Positions 57,447-64,000 of a stretch of DNA of 64,000 nucleotides are shown piece by piece; position 1 is the first letter of the stretch, and every line of letters begins with the position of its first letter. The stretch is from NCBI GenBank assembly GCA_035566015.1, contig DATMRS010000022.1:186001-250000 (forward strand). The letters run 5' to 3'. The position numbers and the translations under genes were made by a program. Under the pieces are notes generated by a model. That model was not told the DNA's origin. It ran no database searches and saw nothing but the letters and a program-made list of their open reading frames with translations. The stretch is from DATMRS01 sp035566015. GTDB taxonomy: Bacteria > Pseudomonadota > Alphaproteobacteria > Sphingomonadales > Sphingomonadaceae.

Positions 57447-58445
57447 CTATTTCCGGCGGGCGGTTGATCCGCGAACGATGATCTCGTGGGCGAGGCGGCG
57501 ATGTTCGACGCCGTCTTCGATCGCGAAGAGGAGGCCGGCGGCGGTATAAGCGAGTTCGCGGGTCGGCTGGCGGACGGTGGTGAGCGGGGGCCAGACGAGA
57601 CTTGCGAGATCGGTATCGTCGAAGCCGGCGACCGAAAGCTGTTCGGGCACGGCGACGCCGCGCTTGTGCGCCACGGCGAGCACGCCGGCCGCCATATCGT
57701 CATTGCTCGCGAAGATCGCGGTGGGCGGTTGTGGGAGTGTTAGGAGGGCTTCGGCGGCTTCGGCGCCCGAGGTAAAATCGAACAGGCCGGGGCGCACCAG
57801 ATTGGGTTCGAACCGGATGCCGGCGCGGTCGAGCGCGCGGCGATAGCCGAACAGGCGCTGGTCGCTTGCCATGTGATTGGGATGGCCGACGACGAAGCCG
57901 ATCCGGCGATGCCCTTCGTTGACGAGATGCGTCGTCATATCGTCGGCGGCCTGCACGTCATCCATGAACACAGACGAGGTCATCGCGTGGTTGGTGCCCG
58001 GCGATATGCGCACGAAAGCGATACCGCGCCGCTCCAGTTCGCGCAGCACCGGCTCGGCATCGGTGACGGGGGAGGAGAGGATGACGCCGTCCACCCGCGT
58101 CTCGTCGATCAGTCCGCCTACCTCGGCGGCGAGGTTTGGCGAGGCGACGTCGGTCGGCTGGGCGAGGAGGCGCACCCCTTGCTCACGGCAGCGCGCCCAG
58201 ACACCCTCCTGAATATAGTGCATGTAATAGGGGCTGTGATTGTCATAGAGCAGCGCGATCTGGAACGAACGCCGCCCGGCCAGCGAACGCGCCGCGAGAC
58301 TGGGGCTGAACTTCAGCGCCTCGACCGCGGCTTCGACACGCTTGCGCGTCTCCTCCTTGACATATTTCTCCTTGTTGAGGACCCGCGATACGGTCTTGAT
58401 CGACACGCCCGCGGCGATGGAGACGTCCTTGATCGTTGTGCGCAT
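57447..58445 (-). CDS. LacI-family transcriptional regulator
   Basis: A 332-residue LacI regulator with an N-terminal helix-turn-helix and hinge (TIKDVSIAAGVSIKTVSRVLN, about 3-23; LAARSLAGRRS) and a periplasmic-binding-like sugar domain. The gene starts 20 bases after the sulfoquinovosidase-like gene on the same strand, so they form an operon. A LacI-type operator candidate lies at 60510-60523 in the divergent gap upstream. It is the likely repressor of this sugar locus, released by an incoming sugar. Confidence 0.92.
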   Translation of the reverse strand: MRTTIKDVSIAAGVSIKTVSRVLNKEKYVKEETRKRVEAAVEALKFSPSLAARSLAGRRSFQIALLYDNHSPYYMHYIQEGVWARCREQGVRLLAQPTDVASPNLAAEVGGLIDETRVDGVILSSPVTDAEPVLRELERRGIAFVRISPGTNHAMTSSVFMDDVQAADDMTTHLVNEGHRRIGFVVGHPNHMASDQRLFGYRRALDRAGIRFEPNLVRPGLFDFTSGAEAAEALLTLPQPPTAIFASNDDMAAGVLAVAHKRGVAVPEQLSVAGFDDTDLASLVWPPLTTVRQPTRELAYTAAGLLFAIEDGVEHRRLAHEIIVRGSTARRK

Positions 58446-58465
58446 GGCCCGACTATGCCGTGCGG

Positions 58466-60469
58466 TCAGAGCGACGCAAGCCCCGCGAACAGCGCGGCAT
58501 GAGCGCTGCCCTCGCGATGGAAGACCGGCGGCTGGCCGGCGGGGCAGGGGACACGGACTTCCTGCCCGCCCTCATATCGCTCGCCGCCCCACAGATGCAC
58601 CCAGCGCGCGCCGGCGGGCAGATAGACGGGCCATGTCTCCGCGCCCGCCTCGATCACCGGAGCGACGAGCAGGTCGGGGCCGTAGAGATATTGGGTTTCC
58701 ACGGCATAGGCGTACTCATCCTCCTCGAAATGGAGGAAGAGGGGACGCTGGAGCGGCAGGCCGGTGGCCGCTGCCTCGTCGCACAGCGTCTCGGCATAGG
58801 GGGCGAGCGCGGCATGCACCCGCGTCATCCGCGCGAAATGGGCGAGGACCTGCGGATCGCTGTCGAGCTGAAGGTTTTCGTCGGGTCGGTTGCCTTCATG
58901 ACTGCGCATGACGGGGGTGAAGGCGGCCATCTCGCTCCACCGCATCAGCAGCTCGGCGGTGCGGATATTGCCGAACAGGCTGGTGTAGCCGCCGAGATCG
59001 CTGTGATGATAGGCATTGCCCATCAGGCCCGAGGAGAGCGCGCCCCGAATGACGGTGCCGATCCCGTCATGGCGCGAGAAATCGACCGACTGGTCGCCCG
59101 CCCAGAGAAGCGGGCACCAGCGTTGCACCCCGGCCCAGCCGGCGCGCATGAAAAAGACCGCGTCGCCCGTTCGTCCCCGCGAGGCGATCGCATCGGCATT
59201 CACCTTCGCCCAGAGCACAGGCCAGGCATTGTGCATCAGCATGCCGTCCACCTCATTGGCGAGGCGCACGTCGACGGGCAGATATTCGCCGAAATCGGCC
59301 ATCCAGCCCGAAAGACCGATATCGAGCATCTCGCGCCCGATCACGCGTTCGGCGAACCAGTCGGCCGCTTCCGGCAGCGTGAAATCGACGATGCCGCAAT
59401 CGAACTCGCCGAAATCGACGATATAGGGCGCGTCTTCCTCCTGCCGGCGCGCGAGGAAACCGGCCGCCGCCGCTTCCCGATAGAGCGCGCCATCGACGGC
59501 CAGATAGGGGTTCACATAGCCCATGAAGCGGATGCCCCGCGCCGCCAGGGCGGCGATCCGATCGGGCAGATCGGGATAACGCGCGCCGTTCCAGCGCCAG
59601 TCCCAGAAGAGCCGCTTGCCGAAGCTCGTCTCGCGCAGCCCCACCCAATCCTCGCACCACAGCGCGGAGACGATCGCGCCCGAGGCAAGGACGGTTTCGA
59701 GACGATCGAAGCTGCGCGCCCCGTCCTTGAGGCCGAGGATCGCGCCTTCGAACGCCCAGCGCGGCAGCTTCGGCTGACGGCCAAACCGTGTCGAGAGCGC
59801 GCCGACCAGGCCGGTGAAATGCGCGTCGGCCCACAGTTCGATACGCGCCGGTATTTCCCACGCCTCGATCTCGTGGAAGGCGGGATCGCGGAAATCGAAG
59901 GCGGCATAGGCGCTTGTCTCGACATGCAGCGCATAGCGGCGCGACGAAATCCAGGTCGGCTGGGGATAATTGGTGTTCCAATAGTCGCCGCCGGCATGGC
60001 CCGACACGTCGGCCTGCCAGGTGATGAGCGTCGATTTGTCGCGGCCGACGCCGGGCTCGGACGTCCAGAGTGGAAAGCGGCGACCCGCCATGTCGACATA
60101 GGACATCTGCTCCCCGCCGCCCCAGACGCGCTCGCCCGGCTCGGCCGCGATCCGCAACCAGAAACGGTTCAGCCGCGAGTCGCCGCATTCGAACCGCAGC
60201 GTGCCGTCGGCGAGCGTGATCGTCAGCAGCGACGGCTGGCCGGGAGCCGGGGCGAGGGCGATGCGCCCCCCGCCGATCGTGGCATGGCGGAGCGCGATCC
60301 GTTCGTCGACACGGTCCTCCATGTCGAAATTGCCGCGATACATGAGGACGTGCGGCCGCCCACGCCCGACGAAGAAGGCCGGCCTGTCAACGCGATGCGC
60401 GATCAGGAGCCGCCCGTCGAGCAGGAGATCGAAACCGTCGGCTGCCTGCCGGATGTCCATGCCGCGCAT
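58466..60469 (-). CDS. yihQ: GH31 sulfoquinovosidase (YihQ-like)
   Basis: A 667-residue GH31 enzyme. It closely follows YihQ landmarks: GGGEQMSYVDMAGR, FPLWTSEPGVGRDKS, TSFGKRLFWDWRW and GLSGWMADFGEYLP. Residues matching the sulfonate-recognition set of sulfoquinovosidases are Lys248, Glu273, Arg286, Trp289 and Tyr495, the KERWY pattern, with the nucleophile Asp392 and acid/base Asp459. Their spacing matches known enzymes. It should release sulfoquinovose from sulfolipid-derived glycosides with retention. No signal peptide is present, so it acts in the cytoplasm. A second in-frame ATG at 60460 is possible. Confidence 0.88.
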   Translation of the reverse strand: MRGMDIRQAADGFDLLLDGRLLIAHRVDRPAFFVGRGRPHVLMYRGNFDMEDRVDERIALRHATIGGGRIALAPAPGQPSLLTITLADGTLRFECGDSRLNRFWLRIAAEPGERVWGGGEQMSYVDMAGRRFPLWTSEPGVGRDKSTLITWQADVSGHAGGDYWNTNYPQPTWISSRRYALHVETSAYAAFDFRDPAFHEIEAWEIPARIELWADAHFTGLVGALSTRFGRQPKLPRWAFEGAILGLKDGARSFDRLETVLASGAIVSALWCEDWVGLRETSFGKRLFWDWRWNGARYPDLPDRIAALAARGIRFMGYVNPYLAVDGALYREAAAAGFLARRQEEDAPYIVDFGEFDCGIVDFTLPEAADWFAERVIGREMLDIGLSGWMADFGEYLPVDVRLANEVDGMLMHNAWPVLWAKVNADAIASRGRTGDAVFFMRAGWAGVQRWCPLLWAGDQSVDFSRHDGIGTVIRGALSSGLMGNAYHHSDLGGYTSLFGNIRTAELLMRWSEMAAFTPVMRSHEGNRPDENLQLDSDPQVLAHFARMTRVHAALAPYAETLCDEAAATGLPLQRPLFLHFEEDEYAYAVETQYLYGPDLLVAPVIEAGAETWPVYLPAGARWVHLWGGERYEGGQEVRVPCPAGQPPVFHREGSAHAALFAGLASL

Positions 60470-60509
60470 CCTCCTGCCCCTTCCTTACCGCGTATAGAGC
60501 GTGACGCTA

Positions 60510-60523
60510 TGACAACGGTAGCA
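60510..60523. promoter_or_regulatory. LacI-type operator candidate
   Basis: TGACAACGGTAGCA has the LacI-family half-site pattern TG-n-n-A-n-CG-n-T-n-n-CA with a central CG. It lies in the 228-base gap between the sulfoquinovosidase gene and the TonB-dependent receptor gene, where one repressor could control both. A CTACC-ataaa-GGTAG repeat at 60580-60594 may be a second site. The arms are imperfect (4 of 7 bases match). Confidence 0.5.
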
Positions 60524-60697
60524 GGTTTTGCGTGCCAAGGGCATGGCCGGAAAGCAACAGACGGCATGGAAAATAATCTCTACCATAAAGGTAGTGTTGA
60601 CTTGCAGGTGTATATTTGATTGGGTAACAGGCTGCAAAGTGGGGCCGCCGCCGGGCGGTGCAAGCGGCCGGCAGGCCGCGAATTCAGGGAGAAGACG

Positions 60698-63028
60698 ATG
60701 ACGATCAAGCGCACGAAGGCGATGGTCCGCCTGCTTTGTGTGACAGCGCTGGCAGGGAGTTCCGTCCTCCTCTTCCCACGGATCGCCGCTGCCCAGGACG
60801 CGCCGGCTGCCGATGCCGAAGGCTATGGCGAGATCATCGTTACCGCGCAAAAGCGCGAGGAAAGCCTGCAGAAGGTGCCCGCCGCGATCAGCGTGGTTTC
60901 GGCACAGCAGTTCGACAGTCGCGGCGGCGTCAACATCCAGTCGCTCCAGCAACTCGTCCCCAGCCTCAATTTCAAGGACAGCGCGACGAGCATCGATTCC
61001 TCGCTCTTCCTGCGCGGCGTCGGCACGATCAACTTCTCGATCGCCGCCGAGCCGAGCGTCGGCTTCGTCGTCGACGGCGTGACGCAGGCCCGCTCGGGCG
61101 AGGCGTTCGGCGATCTCTACGATATCGAGCGGATCGAGGTGCTGCGCGGGCCGCAGGGCACCTTGTTCGGCAAGAATGCTTCGGCCGGCGTCATCAGCGT
61201 CGTCACCAAGCGGCCGGGCGATACGTTCGGCGGCTATGTCGAGGGATCGGCAACCACCGACGAGGAATATAAGATTCGCGGCGCGGTCGACCTGCCGATC
61301 TCCGACGTCATCAAGAGCCGGATCACCGCGTCTTACGCGCGCTTCGACGGCACGGTGCGCAACATCACGCTCGATCGCACGGTGAACGGCTATGAGCGCT
61401 ACGGCGTGCGCGGTATCGTCGTCGCCGAGCCGACCGATACGCTGACCTTCACGCTGATCGGCGACTATCGCAAGCAGAAGAGCGATTGCTGCGCCGAGGT
61501 GATCGGCACATTGCCCGCCGGTGCGCTGGCCGGTTCGCTCGACGGTGTGGATTTGAAGGGCGACGGCACGCGCCAGATCCGCCAGAATACGCTGACCGAG
61601 ACGAAGGAGCATAGCTGGGGCGTTTCGCTCCAGGCCGATCTCGATGTCGGTGCGGCGGGCACGATCACGTCGATCACCGCGTATCGCGATTATTATAATT
61701 ACGGCATCCGCGACGGCGATTTCATCGATACCGTCTATGCCGTTCCGGGCGGCAACCAGCTCGACGATTACGGGCCGCAGCCATCGACCACCTTCACCCA
61801 GGAAATCCGCCTCGCCTCGCCGGGCAACCAGAAGCTCGAATATGTTTTCGGCGCCTTCTACTATAACGCCAAGCAGACGCGGACCTTCCAGCGCGACGAC
61901 ATCGTCTGCTCGGCGACCACCCTGCCCGAGGTGGCGCCCGGGCTCGCGCCGTGCGCGGTCGGCTCCTCGACGCTCACCTTCCCGACCGCTGTCGGCACTT
62001 TCGGATCACGGATCGAGAACGTCGCCGTCTATGGCAATCTCACCTACAATCTCACCGACCGTTTTCGCGTGATCGCGGGCGGGCGCTTTACCCATGATTG
62101 GGTGAAGGCGTTCAACCGGCGCACCCCGGCGACCGGCGGCGAAGGTGGCCCGATCCCGGGGCTCGCGGCGGCCGGCGCGGATTATCGCCTCAAGACGAGC
62201 AAGAGCGACTTTTCGGGTCGCGCCGGCGTCCAATATGACGTGACCGACGGGCTGATGACCTATGCGACGTTCAGCCAGGGCTATAAAGGCCCCGCGTTCA
62301 ACGTCTTCTTCAACCAGAACGCCAATCAGCTCGGCAAGATAGCGGCCGAAACCTCGAACGCCTATGAAGTCGGTTCGAAGTTCCGCACGGCGGACGGGTC
62401 ACTGACCTTCAACACCGCTCTGTTCTACGCCAAGTACAAGAATTTCCAGGCGAACAGCTTCGTCAACCTGAACGGGTCGGTCGTCACCCAGCTCACCAAC
62501 GCGGGCAGCGTTTCGACCAAGGGCGTCGAGATGGACGCGCTGGTCCGCCCGGCGCGCAACTTCACGATCAATGCCGGGCTGGCCTATACCGACGCGCAGA
62601 TCGACAAGTTCAACGTGCCGCCCGGCTCGCCCCCCGGCACGAGCACGCGGCGCGGCGAGCAGCTTCCGCTCGCGCCCAAGTGGAAGGGCAATGTCGGCGC
62701 GAACTGGACGATCGAGACGGGCGGCTTCGCCAATGTCGAGATCGGCGCGCAGGTGTCGCTCACCAGCGATCAGGTGTCCTCGCTGGAGGCCAATCCGGTC
62801 ACACGGCGCGCGATCACGATCGACGGCTATCAGATCGTCGACGGCAATATCGCGCTGGTCGATCCCAACGGCGTGTGGCGGCTGAACTTCATCGGGCGCA
62901 ACCTGTTCGACACCAGCTATGCCTCGCTCATCACGACGGGCGGGCCGGGCGGCAGCTATCGTTACCTGCTGCCGCGGGATGTCGATCGCTATTTCGGCGT
63001 CAACCTGAAGGTCAATTTCGGCCAGTGA
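60698..63028 (+). CDS. TonB-dependent receptor (sulfoquinovoside locus)
   Basis: A 776-residue complete receptor. It has a signal peptide (about 1-33, ending AAAQ), a plug with EIIVTAQKREESLQKVPAAI (about 45-64), LRGVGTINFS, and YDIERIEVLRGPQGTLFGKN (about 140-160), and a 22-strand type barrel ending in LKVNFGQ. The start ATG 60698 follows CAGGGAGAAGACG. It is divergent from the sulfoquinovosidase gene and shares the intergenic operator region, so it most likely takes up a sulfoquinovosyl glycoside such as sulfoquinovosyl glycerol. The ligand is inferred from the neighbour. Confidence 0.92.
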   Translation: MTIKRTKAMVRLLCVTALAGSSVLLFPRIAAAQDAPAADAEGYGEIIVTAQKREESLQKVPAAISVVSAQQFDSRGGVNIQSLQQLVPSLNFKDSATSIDSSLFLRGVGTINFSIAAEPSVGFVVDGVTQARSGEAFGDLYDIERIEVLRGPQGTLFGKNASAGVISVVTKRPGDTFGGYVEGSATTDEEYKIRGAVDLPISDVIKSRITASYARFDGTVRNITLDRTVNGYERYGVRGIVVAEPTDTLTFTLIGDYRKQKSDCCAEVIGTLPAGALAGSLDGVDLKGDGTRQIRQNTLTETKEHSWGVSLQADLDVGAAGTITSITAYRDYYNYGIRDGDFIDTVYAVPGGNQLDDYGPQPSTTFTQEIRLASPGNQKLEYVFGAFYYNAKQTRTFQRDDIVCSATTLPEVAPGLAPCAVGSSTLTFPTAVGTFGSRIENVAVYGNLTYNLTDRFRVIAGGRFTHDWVKAFNRRTPATGGEGGPIPGLAAAGADYRLKTSKSDFSGRAGVQYDVTDGLMTYATFSQGYKGPAFNVFFNQNANQLGKIAAETSNAYEVGSKFRTADGSLTFNTALFYAKYKNFQANSFVNLNGSVVTQLTNAGSVSTKGVEMDALVRPARNFTINAGLAYTDAQIDKFNVPPGSPPGTSTRRGEQLPLAPKWKGNVGANWTIETGGFANVEIGAQVSLTSDQVSSLEANPVTRRAITIDGYQIVDGNIALVDPNGVWRLNFIGRNLFDTSYASLITTGGPGGSYRYLLPRDVDRYFGVNLKVNFGQ

Positions 63029-63057
63029 CGAAACCGGCGGCGCTGTGCTCGGCTTTG

Positions 63058-63093
63058 GAGCATGCTCCAAGTCCACCTGACTTGAAAATGCTC
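63058..63093. repeat. imperfect palindrome at 3' ends of receptor and exporter genes
   Basis: GAGCAT (63058-63063) pairs with ATGCTC (63088-63093), and inner CAAGTC (63068-63073) with GACTTG (63079-63084). A 16-bp perfect palindrome TTGGAGCATGCTCCAA overlaps it (63055-63070). The motif resembles AAGTCAGGTGGACTT-type intergenic repeats of alphaproteobacteria. It overlaps the exporter stop codon and may serve as a transcript-end hairpin, though no T run is seen. Confidence 0.5.
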
Positions 63094-64000
63094 TAGCCGA
63101 TCAACAGCGCCGCCGCGGTCGCCGCGAGCACCAGCGCCACCGTCGTCGCGGCGACGATCACCAGCAGCGGGCGGGGGCCGCCCTCAAGCAGGCTCTGCAT
63201 CGGCGAGCGGATGCCGGTGGCGGTGACGGCGGCGACGAGCAGGCCGGTTGCGGCCTGATTGGCGGCATGACCGACGGCGAGCGGCACGAAGCCCGCCGAA
63301 TTGATCGCGGCGAAGGCGAAGAAGCCGACCACGAACCACGGCACGCCGACCGACGCGCCGCGCCGGCCGTTCTCGCGCGGGAAGAAATAGCCGACCAGCG
63401 CCAAAGTGGGGGCGAGGAGGGCGACGCGGGTGAGCTTGACGATGGCGGCGGTTTCGCCCGCCCCCGTCGAGAAGGAATAGCCCGCGCCCAGCGCCTGCGC
63501 AACATCGTGGACCGCCGCGCCGATCATGAAACCGGCCTGCGTGTCGGTGAAGCCCATATGGTGCGCGAGCAGTGGGTAGAGCACCATCGCCAGCGCGCTC
63601 ATCGCCGAAATGCCGACGAGGACGAGCGCGAGCTGTGCCTGGCCGACGCGCCGCTCGCCCAGCACGGTGGAGAGCGCCATCGCCGCCGACGCTCCGCAGA
63701 TCGCGACCGATCCGCCCGCGAGCGCGCCGAACGCCGCGCCGAAACCCAGCCAGCGCGCCATGACGATGCCCGCCAGCATCGTCACGCTGGCGATGATGAG
63801 GATCGCGCCCAGCGCCACCGGGCCGAGATCGGCGATCTGGCCCAGCGTCACCCGCGCGCCGACCAGCACGATACCGACCCGCAGCAAGGTGCGAGAGGCG
63901 AAGGCGAGGCCGGGGGCGAGGCGCGGATCGGCGCTCAGGAAATTGAGCGCGAGGCCGACGAGCAGCCCCATCAGGGTGAGCGGCGCGCCATAGCGATCGG
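63093..64000 (-). CDS. YeiH-family putative sulfate/sulfonate exporter (N-terminus outside window)
   Basis: The frame is open to the window edge; at least 302 residues are visible. It is a polytopic membrane protein of the YeiH/UPF0324 family: GAPLTLMGLLVGLALNFLS, the signature GGSVAICGASAAMALS and AAVHDVAQALGAGYSF, with about nine hydrophobic segments. The family is annotated as putative sulfate exporters without firm proof. It is convergent with the receptor. In a sulfoquinovose locus a sulfur-anion exporter would be useful, since such pathways release sulfite or short sulfonates. The first residues lie beyond 64000. Confidence 0.87.
   Translation of the reverse strand, partial: DRYGAPLTLMGLLVGLALNFLSADPRLAPGLAFASRTLLRVGIVLVGARVTLGQIADLGPVALGAILIIASVTMLAGIVMARWLGFGAAFGALAGGSVAICGASAAMALSTVLGERRVGQAQLALVLVGISAMSALAMVLYPLLAHHMGFTDTQAGFMIGAAVHDVAQALGAGYSFSTGAGETAAIVKLTRVALLAPTLALVGYFFPRENGRRGASVGVPWFVVGFFAFAAINSAGFVPLAVGHAANQAATGLLVAAVTATGIRSPMQSLLEGGPRPLLVIVAATTVALVLAATAAALLIG

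Noticed and set aside
60597..60616. TTGACT and TATATT as promoter of the TonB-dependent receptor
   Set aside because: The spacing between the boxes is only 8 bases, far too short for sigma-70; no better pair could be fixed.
1..64000. CRISPR array, prophage, toxin-antitoxin or defence system
   Set aside because: No regularly spaced repeats, cas, integrase, phage structural or toxin genes were found on either strand.

Overview
The window is GC-rich alphaproteobacterial chromosome, most likely from a sphingomonad (Sphingomonadaceae). The signs are TonB-dependent receptors sitting in catabolic clusters, a PEPxxWA-CTERM surface protein, a SapC-family protein, a UPF0262 protein, CpdR, an mfd-sdhE-recG block, and short palindromic repeats between genes. 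Gene density is high and no stretch over 300 bases lacks a gene. No rRNA, CRISPR array, prophage or intact insertion sequence was seen.

Layout. (1) 1-8281: a CoA-dependent catabolic cluster: receptor tail, Tat-exported amidohydrolase, ADP-forming acyl-CoA ligase of the FerA type, enoyl-CoA hydratase, a thiolase-fold protein without the thiolase cysteine, its DUF35 partner, an IclR regulator and an SDR. (2) 8318-18366: a complete assimilatory nitrate locus (nasT, nasS, nitrate transporter, nirB, nirD, nitrate reductase, cobA). Two leader RNAs each carry ANTAR-type hairpins with A1/G4 hexaloops overlapping a strong intrinsic terminator, so the locus appears to be controlled by NasT antitermination twice. 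(3) 18287-21821: a TauD-like dioxygenase, a class II aldolase, an LhgO-like flavoprotein and an unknown small protein. (4) 22064-30989: tRNA-Asn, nadK-moaA, a c-di-GMP phosphodiesterase with a dead GGDEF domain, a YbaY lipoprotein, dcd, UPF0262, a marR-emrA pair without emrB, and dnaB. (5) 31094-38216: a PEP-CTERM protein behind a near-consensus sigma-54 promoter, then mfd, sdhE, recG and a PilZ protein. (6) 38286-46681: a Met/His-rich outer-membrane protein, a flavin oxidase with a translationally coupled cytochrome c (4-cresol dehydrogenase / eugenol hydroxylase type), SapC, a candidate small RNA of about 105 nt, N-formylglutamate amidohydrolase, cpdR, tRNA-Val, a MetE-C-like protein and two small conserved proteins. 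(7) 46800-57318: an aldo/keto reductase, two divergent NTF2-like proteins, a GH15 glucosidase with an SDR, a MobA-like and XdhC pair, regulators and transporters, and a transposase remnant. (8) 57447-64000: a LacI regulator, a GH31 enzyme carrying the complete residue set of sulfoquinovosidases, a divergent TonB-dependent receptor, and a truncated YeiH-family exporter, which together look like a sulfoquinovoside utilisation locus.

The nitrate locus, cobA (siroheme) and moaA (molybdenum cofactor) together supply the enzymes and two cofactors of nitrate assimilation. The most distinctive items are the two NasT leader switches, the unannotated small RNA at 43189-43295, the sigma-54 promoter of the PEP-CTERM gene, the sulfoquinovoside locus, and the likely retro-aldolase cluster at the left edge. 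All functions are inferred from sequence reading alone; no database search was run.
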